Counted from the stretch's first letter, positions 1 to 14,740 are shown. The stretch: DNA of 64,000 nt from Rhinopomastus cyanomelas (GCA_013400115.1 VXBP01008281.1:62001-126000); one strand, 5' to 3'. Translations and numbers: made by a program. The notes: generated from the sequence alone by a model not told the origin.

Positions 1-3000
1 CAAACCTGAACCTGATGTGTCTTTACATTAGAGTTTGACTGTCTGCAAAGGGAAAATTCAAAAGGCAACTAGTTTGCTTCATACCATCTGAGAGCACACT
101 TACATCCTGTTTAAGCAGCAGCCTCACATCTCCTCAGCTTGCTTGGGTTAGACATACATCCCCTGCTTTGTTGTTTCATTAAGGAGATTTAAAACTTTCT
201 TGTAACATCTGCTAATTCTCCTCTTCTATGCACATAGTTACAGTTTCATTTAAAAGACACTGTAGTTCAGCCCACGGCAACTGGCCAAGATGAGAGAAAC
301 GTGCTCAGTTTTGTACCGGAAGCAGTGCCAGAGGGACACAACAGTGCGGGTCTGACTGGGGGCACAGCTGCAAGAGCAGAGCACAGCAGCCATGGTGCCA
401 ATATTGGCTGCCCACACTGGCAACAGGAGACTGCCTTCCCTCTCCACAGCCTGGCAGCACCTGAACCTACACATGCTCCCAATTAAAGAAAATTTATTAC
501 TATAAATGTCAGCCTTTGCCAAACAGCCCAAGATGGAAGGCAAATTTTGACCACAAGCACCATACCTGACGAGCCTTAGATTGCTTAGACAGTCACAGTG
601 TGAGTTCTACTGCAATATATTAACTTTCCAATAACGAGAATTCAATTTAACTAATAGTTCAAAAATTATGGCATCAGAAGACAAATTTTCTGGCTCATCA
701 GTTTCTCCTTTTTCACTGTTGACTTAGCTGGAAGCTGGTACAAAGGCTAATTCTGCTAAAAAGCCAGAAGAGCTGATTAGAGAACGTCTACCTCTTACAG
801 TAAATACGTAATGAAATAATATTATAATGTCTTCACATTCATCACCCCAATTTAATCTTAAACCCAAACTGTAATACAACCTCCTCATGAAGAGTCAGCT
901 GACAAGGAGTAAAATTTTACAAACTTGTGGGGCTTATCAGATTAAAGTTTTTATCAACTAATTTGTCATTAACAAGGACATGGCTCTTGGGAAAGCTGAC
1001 AAATGCACAAAGACAGAAGGAGAAAACCACTTGGCATTAGAACTCACCTGCTTGATACAAACCCCAGGCACAAAACTACTCCTCTTGCCAAAGGACATAT
1101 CTAATGATAGACTTGGGGTACCTAAAGGCAGTTACACATTCAACAAAGCACCAAGAGAGTTTCTTTAGACACTTGTTTAACCCACATTAATGTAAATAAA
1201 TTATTGACCATCCATCTTACCTTTAAATTTTCAGTTACACCTGATTGTCGCCAGAAATGACTTGGAAATATTTTGCTTTTAGAAGCAAACCAGGAATTAC
1301 TGTGCTATTAACTTGTCCTTGCTTTCCCAAGCATCATTACAAAACTTAAATTGAAACCGACTACTAAGACAGATGCTGGAGTCCTGCAGTCTGCAGCTGG
1401 CATCTTTAATGCTGCATCCTCGAGTGTGAGGCTTGCATGAGGCTTCAGCAGAGCTAATTATCAAGCATTGCCCATTGAACCACATGCATGTGAATTAAAA
1501 AATTTAATACTGTTCCCCCCAAACTTGTGCTCCAATAACCAAGAGAGGCCATTTCACTGGATAAAAAGTATAACACATGCGTTTTACGTTCCTGCTGATT
1601 TAGCACAAAAGTTCAAGATCACTGAAGCAAAGAAAAATCCCCCAAGAAGTAGCACTAAATCTCAGCTTCTTCCACTGAAATAGTTAGAAAAATACTTCTA
1701 ACAACTACCCTACCAAAACCAGTTGTGGAACAGCAGCAGGGGTTTATTTAACAATGGGGATGCACAATGCATCACATCCAGGAAGTCTCTGAGGTCATGT
1801 CCCAAAATCAGCAACTTCCCTGTACTAAGTTGCTCTTTCTATCTCTATCAAATTGGGATGTGCATAAGCACAAATTTGGAAGAACCTTTAGAAGGATGAG
1901 ATGGATATTCCTGAAACCAGAGACTACGGAAAAGGAGACAGGCAAAAACCCAGGTCAGCAGGTTCACCAGTGTCTGGGACAGACCGGTCACTGCACATTG
2001 CCAAGTGGCAAAATAATCACTGGAAATACCATTTGCAGGAGACAAAGGTTTGCTCTTTCCCAGGAGAAGAAGAAGTGTCACCACCACAATATTCCCAACC
2101 CATTTCCTCAGTAAGAGGCGAGGAGACAAACATTCAGAGCTACCAAAAAGCCTAACACAATGCCTACCTTTCTCAGGGGCTTGGCCCTCAGAATCCTTTA
2201 AGTTGGAAAAGGCCTCCAAGATCATCGAGTTCTACCATACCAGTCACTGGTCTTTCAAATAAGGAACTGAGCAAATAAACCTGCTCCATCAGTCACAGAG
2301 CATAACAAAGCTGTGTGAAACTGCTGCTTCCCTTTAAGCACACGCACAGGTTACACCAACCAACTGAAGTCTGCAGTGAATTCCCACAGACAGTCACAGG
2401 CACAAGCGAATTCAAAGAAACCTTTAGGAAAAAACCCACTCGCCGGATGTAAAGGTAATGAATGTGATTATCTGGAAGCAAATTCTGACAGGGAAGGGAC
2501 TTATGCTGGTGACCAGCAGGCACTGGGAGTGTGTCTGGGAGAATTATGTGGTTGTGATACCAAAAAACCACTATGATTATTTTCCTCCCTTTATACTTTC
2601 ATCTCTAAACATCTGCCAACAGAGTAGATGAATGTTTGGTCTGACAACACAGCCATTCCTACAGTGTCAATGCCAGCAAACAAACAAAATATGATCTGTG
2701 TTTACGGCTTAAAAACCCCAAGAAAATTAAAATTTTTAAAAAATCATCTTCCAAGCCTAGAGGCATGATGCACTTTATATTTTGGCACTGGAAGGAAAAA
2801 GTGGGTTCATCAAGTCCTCAAGGCTATTCCCAACATTATAATTGCTTATCTGCTCTACTCAACAGAAACTGCTAAAAGAGCGTAAACCCAGATCTGTCTC
2901 CAGTTTGTTATTCTCTGTGTGCACACACTGCTGCTGCTGCTGCTGAAGAAAACTGACATTTTTTTGCTTCCAGGCAGATAAGACTCCCCAGAGTACAAGG

Positions 3001-3276
3001 CACAGCCGCAACCTCCACTTGTGCAAACATAAACTTCAGACATCAAAGATAAGAATTTTAATATCCTGCAAATGTAGCTAATAGCAGGTTGTCCTAATAA
3101 AATTATAAAATCACAAGAAACCCTTCAGTGGTTTGCACGCATAAAGGGTTTCAGCATCGCATGTACGGATGGATATTCAGTCATTACTCAAAGCCAAGCC
3201 TTTAAAGCCCCATGGAAAGACACACAGTCATGTAGCGACACTTCTTGCCTAACAGTACACAAGTGTCTCGTGGCAC
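1..3276. other. Non-coding stretch, no gene recognised
   Basis: I find no exon with recognisable protein similarity on either strand. Open frames here are short, lack matching splice sites and have no conserved motif. It contains one CR1 tail (2189-2236) and a five-unit CTG run near 2930-2945. By synteny it may be intronic to PLCH1 on the minus strand; that is inference only. Confidence 0.6.
2189..2236 (-). repeat. CR1 LINE 3' tail fragment
   Basis: On the minus strand this reads as the CR1 3' end: a GATGATCTTGGAGG-like block, then CCTTTTCCAAC, then AAGGATTCTG. It is a short, degraded, 5'-truncated piece. Confidence 0.6.
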
Positions 3277-4645
3277 CAAATGTCACCCCAATCTTTAAAA
3301 AGGGAAAGAAGGAGGACCCAGGTAACTATAGACCGGTCAGCCTTACCTCCATCCCAGGAAAGGTGATGGAACAATTTGTTCTAGAGGCTGTCTCCGGGCA
3401 CATCAAGGACAGGAGGGTCATTAGGGACAGTCAGCATGGCTTCACAAAGGGAAAGTCATGCTTGACCAACCTTTTATTATGCCTTTTATAATCAGGTGGA
3501 TAGATGATGGAAGAGTGGTGGATGTGGTCTATCTTGACTTGAGTAAGGCATTTGACACAGTCTCACATACCATCCTTGCAGCCAAACTGAGGCAGTGTGG
3601 TCTACATGATCGGGTAGTGAGGTGGATAGTGAACTGGCTGCAGGATAGAAGCTGGAGTGTAGCGGTCAATGGGACAGAGTCTAGTTGGAGGCCTGTATCT
3701 AGTGGAGTCCCCCAAGGCTCAGTGCTGCGACCAGTCCTGTTCAATCTATTCATTGATGACTTGGATGAGGGATTGGCATGCACTGTCAGCAAGTTTGCTG
3801 ATGACACAATGCTGGGTGGTGTCGCCAACACCCCAGCAGACTGTGCTGCCATTCAGCGAGACCTGGACAGGCTGGAGAGCTGGGCTGGGAGAAATGTAAT
3901 GAAGTATAATACGGGTAAGTGTAGAGTCTTGAACTGGGCAAGAACAACCCCAGGTACCAGTATAGGCTGGGGACTGACCTGTTGGAGAGTAGTGTAGGGG
4001 AAAGGGACCTGGGGGTCCTGGTGGACAGCAAGATGACTATGAGCCAGCAATGTGTTCTTGTGGCCAAGAGGGCCAACAGCATCCTGGGGTGGATCAGAAG
4101 AAGGGTGGTTAGCAGACTGACAGAGGTTCTTCTCACTGGTGAGACCACATCTGGAGTACTGTGTCTGGTTCTGGGCCCTCGGCTCAAGAGGGACATGTTG
4201 CTGCTGGTGGGAGTCCAGCATAGAGCAACAAGGATGATGAAGGAAGTGGAGCACCTCCCTTATGAGGAGAGGCCTGCTCTCTTTAGCTTGAAGAAGGGGA
4301 GACTGAGGGGTGACCTCATTAATGTCTATAAATATGTGAATGGTAGGTGTCAGGAGTATGGAGCCAGGCTCTTCTCAATGTCATCTAGTGATAGGATGAG
4401 GGTTGTAAGCTGGAAGATAGCAGGTTCCATATAAATATGAGAAAGGACTTCTTCACAGCGAGGTTGGTGGAGCATTGGAACTAGCTACCCAGGGAGGTTG
4501 TGGAGTCTCCTTCACTGGAAACATTTGAGACCCACCTGGATGTGTTCCTGTGTGACTTGGTCTAGATGATCCTGCTGTGTCGGGGGGATTTGACCAGATG
4601 ATCTTTCCAGGTCCCTTCCAATCCCTATTGATTCTATGATTCTAC
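3277..4645 (+). repeat. CR1 LINE retrotransposon, 5'-truncated copy 1
   Basis: The translated pieces are CR1 ORF2 reverse transcriptase, split by frameshifts. They include a PIFKKGKKEDPGNYRPVSLT block (from about 3285), YLDLSKAFDT (about 3530), SSGVPQGSVL (about 3700) and KFADDT with the catalytic FADD motif (about 3790-3807). Downstream come the C-terminal ORF2 region (KRDMLLL, HLPYEERPALFSL, GDLINVYKY) and the 3' UTR ending in the typical ATTCTATGATTCTA tail at about 4630-4644. The 5' breakpoint is near 3277, where similarity to the copy at 25.8 kb begins. It is not an active element: the 5' half of ORF2 and all of ORF1 are missing and the frame is broken. Confidence 0.93.
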
Positions 4646-7600
4646 AACTGCCACAGCTATCACCGTCTGGAAGGGACTTCAGCTCCCTCCATATCCTCAA
4701 GAGTGAAAGTAACTGTCACTGCAGTGTCTTACTTAGGCTGAAGAGACAAATGGGAAGCCCTAAAAGCTTATCTCAGGGAAATCCTGCTTGATCATGAATG
4801 AAAGACAAATAAATTAAGCCATAGAATCTTTCTGGTCAAGAATTCCTGCTAATTATGTCTTCTACATCAGACTATTATCATTGTGTCAACTCTTCCCTCA
4901 GTATCTGATCATAGATTACTGGACTTTGTGCAAACAGATCCAGCCTTTGTGCTTCTGGCAGGATAAATACTTGTAGACGCAAGAAGAAAAAATCAGAAGG
5001 AGGAAATGGTGTTCTCTCTGGATATGCTTTCAGTAAGAAAGAAACTTTCAAATAATTAATTCTGCCATCAAACCATCAGCTTCATCAACAGTGACATAAC
5101 CAGTAATGAAAACACAGATACAGTTTGTTTTACAGTGGGTTGTGTCATAGTTCTGTGAGTTGAAAACATCTCCAACCTCCTGACAGTCAAAATGGAAATG
5201 TTGTCCAGGGGAAAATTAAGCAACTTTTGCTTTTGAAGGAGATGAGTATTTAATTCATAGGCACTTATGCTGCTGTTATCAATAGAAACATCAATCTGCC
5301 CTAAAGTGACAGGCTTTAATCACTGACCTCAAAGAGAATAAGGAATACAAGATTTGGGTCTCTCAAACAGCATTAGGACACTCCCATAGCAGGACAGGTA
5401 GGGAGGGGCTCAGCCGTCATGTAAAACAATCCCAGGCAGGGACAGCTCATGAGTCCTGGTGATCCCTCACCCGCTGCAGAAGCAGGGGCCAGGATCAGCA
5501 CTGCTACTTAAGAGATCCCAAGGCTGATTTTAACCCCACAAATGGGGAAAAATCGTCATGGGGACCACTGCTAAGTTGCTCCGGGGGGGGGGGGGGGGGG
5601 GGGGGGGGGGNCTGTGTTTTATCAAGTCTTAAGTATATAAAAATAGGTCCTGTAAAGGAAGTGTTTTATATCAACGTGTCTTCAGAGCACTTCCCAAAAG
5701 ATAATTCAAAGGAATGATCGGGGCATGTAAGCCCAAAATGTGAACAGATCATAGGAGACTAATTAGGGATCCCTATCATGCATTTATTTTGCACAGAACC
5801 CCCATCATACTTTTAAGTTCAGCTCTTCCCAACACTTTTGGTTCCTTACAGGGAGCACAAAAGATTCACGCGTACAGATTTCACTGGAGCAGCTCTAGAA
5901 ACATCATAGGAGGAAAAGTTTAAGTGTTTGGCAATTAAACCATTTCACCCCATAACAAGATGACTGCACGTAGAGCAGCTCTGTCACTGCCTAAGCTTCA
6001 GCTGCTGCTCTTCTCTCCCCTCAGGCTTCAGCCAGAGCTCATAACAGGGTGTGCAGAGGCAACTGAGAGCAACCCCGCGCGGTGCTGACGGCAGCCAGAT
6101 TATGTCCATGACCATGTTCCCCCCACAAGCCCTAGAGTCATGAGCCAAGGCCAGACTGGTGCAGGTCCCACAACTAATGGGTCTCAAGAGGTACATGAGA
6201 AACTCCAGCAGAACCAGCAGCAGGAGACACAAGAAAAAGACAATGGAAGATGTGACTCACCATGAAAGACGCCGTTATCCACCAAGAAGTGGCGGCAGTA
6301 TTGCAGGCAGCTTCTCTTATCCAGGCTCCAGTAACTCATGGTAAGGCGACGTGCTGCTCACCATCAAAGACAGCAATCCTACAGAGTAGGACAGAGAGGG
6401 TATAGGGTGAGCCAATTCACAAGGAACTCCTGAAGCACTCTGGGAGTATTTATTGGTGCCCTTCAAGCAGGAGTTCAGTAGCTTCTCTCAGACATAGTCC
6501 CTTGTTCTCCAAACCACCCTAGTGCCAGGGTAAAGGGTGGATCTGTGGGATCAAAGTGCCAGCGATGGCAGTTCAAGCCTGCTGAAGTGAACCCACCCCC
6601 CCCAGCAGTGTCCACACCAGGCGCCCGTTGTTCCAGCCAACCCCCACAGCTACCCCAGGCAACGGTGGGGCCACGGAGACATGATCGATGTAATCCATGT
6701 AATGATGCTGACCCATATTTAACAAGCTACAGGCAAACCAGACACCACAGTCAATTATAAATCCAGCCCAAGTGATGGTTATTTAACAAAAAGCCAATCA
6801 AAAGCAACAACCTTCTGACTTTGAAGCCACAGAGTAGCATGCATCATCAGACATGGAGCCCCCAGAGATGACCACAACACTTCCCACATGGGTCCACGCT
6901 AGCCCCTGCCTTCCCCACTCGTTGGTTTCAGCTGAAGGTCCCAAAACAATCACAAGAGGAACTTTGCTTCCAGCACCAGCAGCACCAGACAACCCAGTGA
7001 AGTGTTAATGGGTAATATACTGCAGATGCTGCCACCAGTAAGCTCCAGGAACACAGATCAGTCTTGTTGGAGAAAAGCCCCAGAGCTCTGCTAGGCCAAG
7101 CTCCTAACCACCAACTTTTCTTGGATGCAGTCAATAATAGTTATAAAGCCATTAAAACAGAAAGACACAGCAAGGAGGGGAATGTGAGCAGCAGAAGCCA
7201 GTCACTGACACTGAAACAAGAAACTTTGGTCCCAGGAGCAGTTCCACCACAGCCACAATCTGGGACAATGTAAAAAATTGGAACAATTATTTTCAGAGAC
7301 TTAAACAGTAGAAGTTAACTCATTAATAAGCTGGAGCTTACCACTCAAGATAAGGCCCTATTTGTTGGAGTCATTTCATTGAACTTCCATTCAGAGAATT
7401 CCAGGCTTTTGTTTGGCAGGTTGGACCTTGCAGAAACCCAGCCCATAGAGCTGGACTTGCTGAGCACAATGATGGCTACAGCAAACCAGCATTTCATATT
7501 ACTTTGATATTTGTTGCTGGAAAAAAGCAAATCCATACCAAAGAACTCCTTGGACCCCTTCACCTCCTGTCCTGACACCAAATCCTTTCACTAGATTTTC

Positions 7601-10600
7601 CTGCTCCCCTTGCAGTTTCATCAGCATTCATCATCTCAGGTTCAAGGCTCTGATGTCAGCAATCCAGAGACCCCTTCCTGTTACAAACCTGCTTTCATCT
7701 CCCCTTTTATCTCCCTCCCACCTTCTCTCTGGTCAACCCAGCTGCTTTCTCGCCCACACTTGGCACCAAGAGCCCCAATCCAAGCAAACCACACACATGA
7801 TGTATGTAGAGGCACTGCTGCCTGAGCCTCGTCATGAAACTACTGCTGGGGGTTAGTGACAAATCACCCCTCAACTGAAACCCACAGTGTACTGCAAGTG
7901 CCCTGACTGCTGCACTAATGAGGAACACAGGGCCATTTTGCCCAAGTGATCTCAAAACAAAAAGGAAAACAACCTTAAATCACAGCCAACACAAATCAGA
8001 ATGTCCTTAATGACCCTACAATTATTTCTTGGGACTGTACTCTCTTAAGGGAACAGACCTGGATAACTTTTCCCCTTCCCTGCACATTGGTGTGAGGAGT
8101 GCTGTTCTCTGCAGTGTTGAGGGTGAAGCAGCTTCCGCTGGGCAACCACTGGATAAGACAGGCTCTCACAAACTCCCCAGCTCCAGTTGGAAAGGTGGCC
8201 AGGCTTTCCTCTGCGGGAGAAGCAGCTACTATAGAGCTGGAGGCAGTAATTTGGTAAAAAAGCATCAAATTATGCTCATTTGTCCTTGGGATCAGTGCAA
8301 GTATTTGTCTCCCTCAACCTCTAACCTGATGCCTGGGATGTTTCTGTGGCAGTCTGTAGCTGCAGGAGTGGGACTTGCCTGTCCACTGGTGCCTCCGAGA
8401 TGGTCTGAATGAAGATGGGAGCCAAAAAAACATCTCTTTCTGCATTGCTGTATCTCAGAGCTACTGTGGTCTCCATTACAGTATGTTTTGGGTACAGCCC
8501 CTCTCTTGTTTACGCTAAGGGCATATTTGACTAAACTCTGGGAGGCCAAGCAGCAATACCCACTCCCTCTGCCAGGCTTCGTCTTCTGCATCTCTTGGAC
8601 TTCCGCCCTTGCCAGTCATGAGCTCTCATTACCTCCTACCATAACTGGGGCTGCTCTTCTAGCACTAATTAGTAAGGCACAAGCTGTTAGTTACTTTGAA
8701 AGTGTAGGGATAATTCTACCACTACGGTCCAGCCCACTGCCAGGCTTGTTTGCTTTAGGCTATTAAAAAAAAAACCATTCAAGTGGCACCATGTTTTAGT
8801 TAAGGAAACCATATCAAGTATTTATCACTAAGAATTTACACTAAATAAAGAGAGATGTTATCTCCTGCTCAGATCCCACACAGAACCGGAGGAGAACTGG
8901 GGGGATATTTATGGAGAGAATGTTGCTATCAGTACATATAGGCAGTGCCTCTGAAAGAAACCCTCAGCCCCCTCCCTTCTCTTCCATGGCTCATGCCCTT
9001 ACAATTCTCCTTTGTTCTTGCACAAAAGGTTCTCCCACACCACAGTGGCCCCTTAGAACAAAGATTCCTCCTGGCATATTCCTCCTGGCATGTCAGGGAT
9101 GAAAGCAGAATCCCAAAGTGGCTGCACCAGCTGACACAAACATCCTGTAAGAAAACTCTTCTAAGAAACACCAGCAGTTATATGGATGGCCCTCAGAAGT
9201 TGGTTGCTTTCTCTATCACAGAGCTCTTGGAGAGCCCAGCTAAGATCAGGCCTTACCATATTGTACAAGTTTAAAAAAGCAAACAAAACCCCAACCCACC
9301 CCACACTTTGGGCCAAACACCACCACTGCAGATTAATGTGCACTTAGGAACTCAACTGTGTGGAAATTTGCCCCAGTTCAACGACAATAATATATGATCT
9401 GCCTAGGTTGTGATGGATGCTTCAGTAAGAAGGAGATTCACACCCAGAAGGTTACACCTGGCAGCCCCCAGTCTCTGCGGGTTCTTGCGCAGAAAACCCC
9501 AAGCTTTAGGGAGTCAGGAAACAGGATGCTTGTTCCAGGATATCACATTGCCCTGTACCAGCAGCAGCACTGGAACCAAACTCAGTGGTCTCAGCTAAGG
9601 CACTGAACCCTCAGAAAGTAGCAGCACAATCTAAACATTTATCTGCCATATTTACCACAGACACTGTGCAGGTCCCAGGTGTGAAGATGGTATTTCACAT
9701 CCATTTAACACCAGGCAAGACCTGGTTTGAGTCCTGTGCACAGCTCTCTGGAGAGGACTCAGACAGATGAATTGGCAGTTGAGTAGTAGAAGAGTAGAGA
9801 TTGCAAATCTCACCTCTTCTCAGCTGCTCTCTCCCTTCTTATTTCTGAAGTACTTCAACAGATAACAGGTGCTAAGTCAGTCAGATACCAGGAATCACTC
9901 CTAGTAACAACACTGATACTGCAGATGACCCACACTTTGACAAAATCACAGCTCAGAGCAACCTGTTCCAAATGAACATGGGTTGAAAGTGATTTATAAA
10001 AAAATTATTCCTTTCCTTAATACAAAATGGTATAAAAGCAACCAGAAGGTTCTACCCAAGTTTTACAGAAAAAAAAAAAAAATCACATGCCTAGCAATTC
10101 TGTCTTCAACAGAAAAGAAAGTGCAGTGAATATTCAGAGGGCTCCAGATTCCAGAAGTTTGCACCTGTTTCAAGTACCTGTTGGTAAATTTTACAGTCCA
10201 GAGATACTGGATGCTACAACTGACACAAAGGAAAAGCATAAAAGAAGAAATAGGTAGGTCAGAAATAAGAAGACCAACAGAGTCATGCAAAGGTCACACA
10301 AAATGTGTGATTGGAAATAACACTGTCTCCGCTCCAGATACGGGCAGAGACCACTCAGAAGACTTAAGAGACATCTGTATGGGAGGGCCAAAGACCATCT
10401 GTCCAACACTAAGCAGCAGGAATACACTGGTCAGAGAAAACCTGTCTTTAATCTGGCAGCTATGATGGCAGTAGAGCACTCAGAAACACTGCTGCATCCA
10501 TCATGCACATTCAGTTAGCTCCCAGTTGTTGCTAACAGGAAAAATAAACTCCACAGCACTTCAGACTTCCCTTCAGAATACAGAGGTAGCATTGACAAGC

Positions 10601-13600
10601 TCAGCAAGGTGGATTCACGGTGGATTTAGGTATATTATTAGAAAAGAAGTGGTTTAACTGATTCCATGTCCTGAACATGTTCTCAGTAGGCCAAGGGCTC
10701 AGCCTTCATCACACTAATATTATGAAATAACATAACATAGAGCCAAGTCATTTACAGTTCTGTTTACATCACAACGTACAATGAGGAAAACTCTTACCAA
10801 CTTTCTTTCCCTGGAGCATGTTAAAATATGCTGCTGCAGGGGGGCAACGTATCAGTAGCCCTCAACAGGAACTTCTTTCCAGGCTTTATACTTCTGTGTC
10901 CAGACCATGGTTTTACTTTCTAAAGAAAGTATCAACAAAACTTCTAGTGGAACAACCCTCGAGCTTTCAGACACCAGCTGCTGCACAACACGGGTTGTAT
11001 TTTGCCTTTTTAAACAGCATCCACAACAGCAAAGTAGCCATCAGATGAAAAGCTTAGCCATAATTAGACCTGAAAACCGATTCTGAAGAGATTACAAAAG
11101 CCGAATATGACGATATCTAACGGGGCATCCGCCCATCCACAATCTTGGGCTTCTTACTTCACTAAGCCACTAAGAGTCACTCAAATATTGCTAAGCAGTT
11201 AAGCTGATCTGAATTCGTGCAGATTTACGTTTAGTTGTCATCCAAACCCGGACTCTATGGGTTCCATACCTCATCTGCACAAATCTCCGCTGTCGATATC
11301 TGTGTCAGATGTCGACATTCACCCAAAACAACTTGAATGAACACTGCTGATCCCAAAACACATTTTTCCCCACAACTTAATAAAAAAATTTCATCTACCC
11401 ATGGCGTCAACTGTTTCACAAAGGTATGGATACTTCCCAGAAGTTAAAGTATCTTGTATACGCAAAAAGCTTAAAAGATGCCCCCAAAGTTTCACTCTCT
11501 TGTCAACAAGTATTTATCCATAAATACCACATATTGATAACACTTGGTAATAGAAAGGAAAACTAGTATCTTTTCTAATTTCTCTAGACACTGGTCTGGA
11601 AGAATAAAGTATTTGTTTGGTTTATTTTTCTGATGACAATTTGCCCCATAAACTTTCATCTTCACTAGTGCTCCACTACTGTCTGAGGAGTTCCCCATCA
11701 CTCATCCCCTTGCAGGCAGGAGGCCAGTCCAGATGTCATAACCCCTATAACAACCTCTCTTATCTGCCCTGCCCACAGCAAACTTTCACCTTCCCGACAC
11801 TGCTCATTCTGATGGAGGTTTTGTTTCAAGCCATTTATCTGCTCCTTCTGGGAAGTCCTGAAAAGCATGCGTCAGCACAACTCGCTGTGAGCAAGGCATT
11901 AGAAAGGATTTGAACCAATTCCCCATGGCAACAGGCCTTGAAAGGGAATCAGCATTTGCTCCCCACTCCTCAAGAAGCCAAAATAGAATTTGGTTTTCTC
12001 TTGTTTAAGGAACCACTGCCTCTTGCTCTTTGCACACAGCTTTGTTAGTCATTCACCTCGCACACCCTGTGATCAGCTCAGACACCCTTACAGACATGGA
12101 ACTGATCAATAAGAATCACTGTACATGAAGGTATTCCATACAGCTCCCCAGCGCTCTGCACAACTGCTGCTGCCTGTGCCAGCTCCCTGGGTATTCAGTC
12201 ACTAACCCAAATCACATTCTGCTTTTGCTGCACAAAGGTTTTCTGGATGTTAAACGCAAGAGCCTTTCTACACTAGAGACGGTAATCTAGAGAGAGAGAA
12301 CTCTGTAGCTTCACCACAGTGTCAACGCTATTTCTTTCGTGTACCATCAACACCACATCTCCAGACTCTATTACCCTCTGAGATTCTTTATTTTTTCCAA
12401 TTTATTTTATAAACATCACTCTGAAGCAAGCAGGGGAATGCACACAAGCTCAGAAGTGTCAGCTCCAACCACTCCAGGGTGAATAGTCCTAAAGTCAGGT
12501 GAATCAACCTCCAAGGAAGCTTACGAACTCAGAGGTTTCCAGCTCATGTCCCAATTCTCCAGGTAAAAACTGGAAGAAGGAAAAAAACCAAAAACAATAC
12601 TCCAACTTTTCCACCTATGCTGGAGATGATCCGTTTCCAATGAATGACACCATTTCACATGGTCAAGAAAATTAACTCCACACGTGCTTCATCTCATTCC
12701 CAGCTACCCAGTTACAACTAGACAGTTCTGTACACCCACCAGATGATGAGCATAAGGTTCTGTAAGCAAGGAAAACAGAGGACAAGCTCAGATCTCTGGA
12801 GTAATGATGACACTCCCAATGTCCATGGAGACTAGGACAAGAAAGCCAACTTTGTTACACAGAACAAATCCACTTTCCCAAAACAAACAAGGAAATAAAA
12901 AAGACAACCTCCAAACAAAGAGTACACAGCCTTCCCTCTTGGCCATCAGATCAGTCTTCATCCAACACTGGCCACCTCAGCAGTGATCTTGCTGAAGCAC
13001 CTTCTTCTCAACTACACGGAAGCAAAGTCAGATTGATTGCCAGCAGGGTCCAGACCTGGTGGTTCAAACCCATTAATCTCTAGTGCGTTGCTCAGTCCTG
13101 CTGCAGCTCTCCAGGGAACCACACTTCCCTGGTTTAATATCCTTACTGAACAACAGCCACGGTGACTGCACCGAATGTGCTCTGCATCTCTCTGTGCCAC
13201 GAGGAAAACGCTAGAACAACCACGTTGATAAACCACCTTCATCTCAATGAGTTCAAGGAAATATGAAGTGTTAATACCACAAGTTTCTGTAAGTCCTGCT
13301 CTGAGGATGCAGGCAGGAAAAACTGTCCTAACAGTAGACAGTACAGGAGGTCCCTGACAGAGGTTTGCTTTCCAAAATGGGTCTGTGAAACTTTTGAACA
13401 TTCAGACTTCTTTAAGAAGTTTATTCATAAAAAAGCAAAGCAAACAAACACATGCAAAAATCCACCACATGACCCTGTTTATGTGGCCCTGGTTATCAGT
13501 TCAGATTGAGCTGGATCTTGGTGACACCTTCATAAAAAAAGTGCTTATTCAGATTTCATTAAAGGAAAACCATTCAATTTGTACAAAGTTTACTCCATAG

Positions 13601-14740
13601 AGCAAAGCGCAACGCACATCTCCAACATTCAAGCCTATCCCAGAAACAAGGGGAAGCTCGCTGTTGAACAGGGGAGTAATTTTCCTACTGCATTGGATGC
13701 TTACCATAAAACTGATTTACTGCTACAGGTATTTCTTGAGAGTGTTTAATAAATTAAAGACTGACTCGTGGAAAACTGGAATCTTTTAGTAGCAGGTGAC
13801 CTCTCCCTTGCTTTTATGAAGTGAAAATTTTATTCTCCTTTACAGATCCTGGTGATTTTGATCAAAGCCACTGCATGGCACCACCTCAAAGGGTAAAAGG
13901 ACAGAAGCATTAAATTAATTCCCTAGGCAACCTCCCAAGCTGAGCCAGTATTGTTAAAATAATGAGTCCCACACCACTCGATCCAAACCCACCAGCTGAT
14001 CCCAGTTTTTACAGACAAAAGGTAGCACCAAGCCACAAAGTGTCTGCAGCCAATCCCATCACATCTCACCCGTCTTCAGCTGATAAAACTTTTTCTGTAA
14101 CAGCCTACATGCATTTTTAAACCTAGAAAAAGCATCCTTCAGAGCCTAACAACAAAAAAAAAAAACCAAATAAAAGTGGTGTCCTCAAACTTATTCCAGT
14201 GAGGCAATCTTGAAAGAAACAGGGAGATTCTTAGCCTGAAACAAGAGGATTCTTAGCCACTTGCACACAATCTGCTGTCTCTCACTTCCCCAGAACTCCG
14301 TATTTTCTGTCCACGAACCACGTTTTCCTGATCTCAGGTGTCCTGTCGGTTCTTTCTAGACATGGTACGTGCAGGTATTTTATTTTTCCACATTTCCCAA
14401 CAACATAAACCGAAGTTTTCTTTCGCTCCCCTTTAAGTTTTGTAACACGGGGGCCAGCCGAGCCAAGGGCAAGTAAATCAGGAGAGTCCCCAGGCAAACA
14501 CTGTGCTTTACAGCTGAGCAGTTAGAGCCCCCTTTAAACAAAGGGCTGTGCCTGTCCATCAGATAAGGGTTAGACCTTTCTCCCTGGAATTTAATAACAT
14601 TTCTTCTAAAAAAACCACTTTTCGCTGAGCTGGAGTTCACAGCAACACACAGCCGCTCCATTAAAAATTTCAAAGGGCCATAACCCCCAGCATCTTCGCT
14701 TGCTTTTTTCCCCTAAAACCCTTACTTTTGGAGCAGATTG
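4646..14740. other. Non-coding stretch, no gene recognised
   Basis: About 10 kb with no exon I can support. Local features are the G run at 5583-5611 and several A-rich tracts (for example 10069-10082). A glutamine-rich open frame near 6140-6262 (+) has no clear family match and is listed under rejected items. PLCH1 would be expected upstream of C3orf33 by synteny, so this may be its 5' intron. No PLC-eta PH-domain, EF-hand or X/Y-domain sequence is visible. Confidence 0.55.
5583..5611. repeat. 28-base G homopolymer ending in an N
   Basis: Twenty-eight consecutive G bases (5583-5610) are followed by a single N at 5611. A G run of this length followed directly by an ambiguous base is more likely an unresolved gap edge or polymerase dropout than a well-supported genomic tract. 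Confidence 0.9.

Noticed and set aside
3458..3997. Reverse-transcriptase-like gene
   Set aside because: This is CR1 ORF2 in a truncated, frameshifted LINE copy, not a host gene. It is annotated as a repeat instead.
6140..6262. Glutamine-rich open frame starting MSQGQTGAGP (+), followed in frame after a stop by KTPLSTKKW
   Set aside because: It looks somewhat protein-like and could be an old processed copy, but I recognise no parent family, it is only about 40 codons, and it has no clear splice sites.
13012..13401. 129-codon open frame (-)
   Set aside because: No recognisable domain, no exon-like boundaries, and mixed composition. A chance frame is the simplest reading.
1..14740. PLCH1 coding exons expected from synteny
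   Set aside because: I looked for the PH-domain start, EF-hands and catalytic X/Y motifs on the minus strand and saw none, so no PLCH1 exon is annotated.
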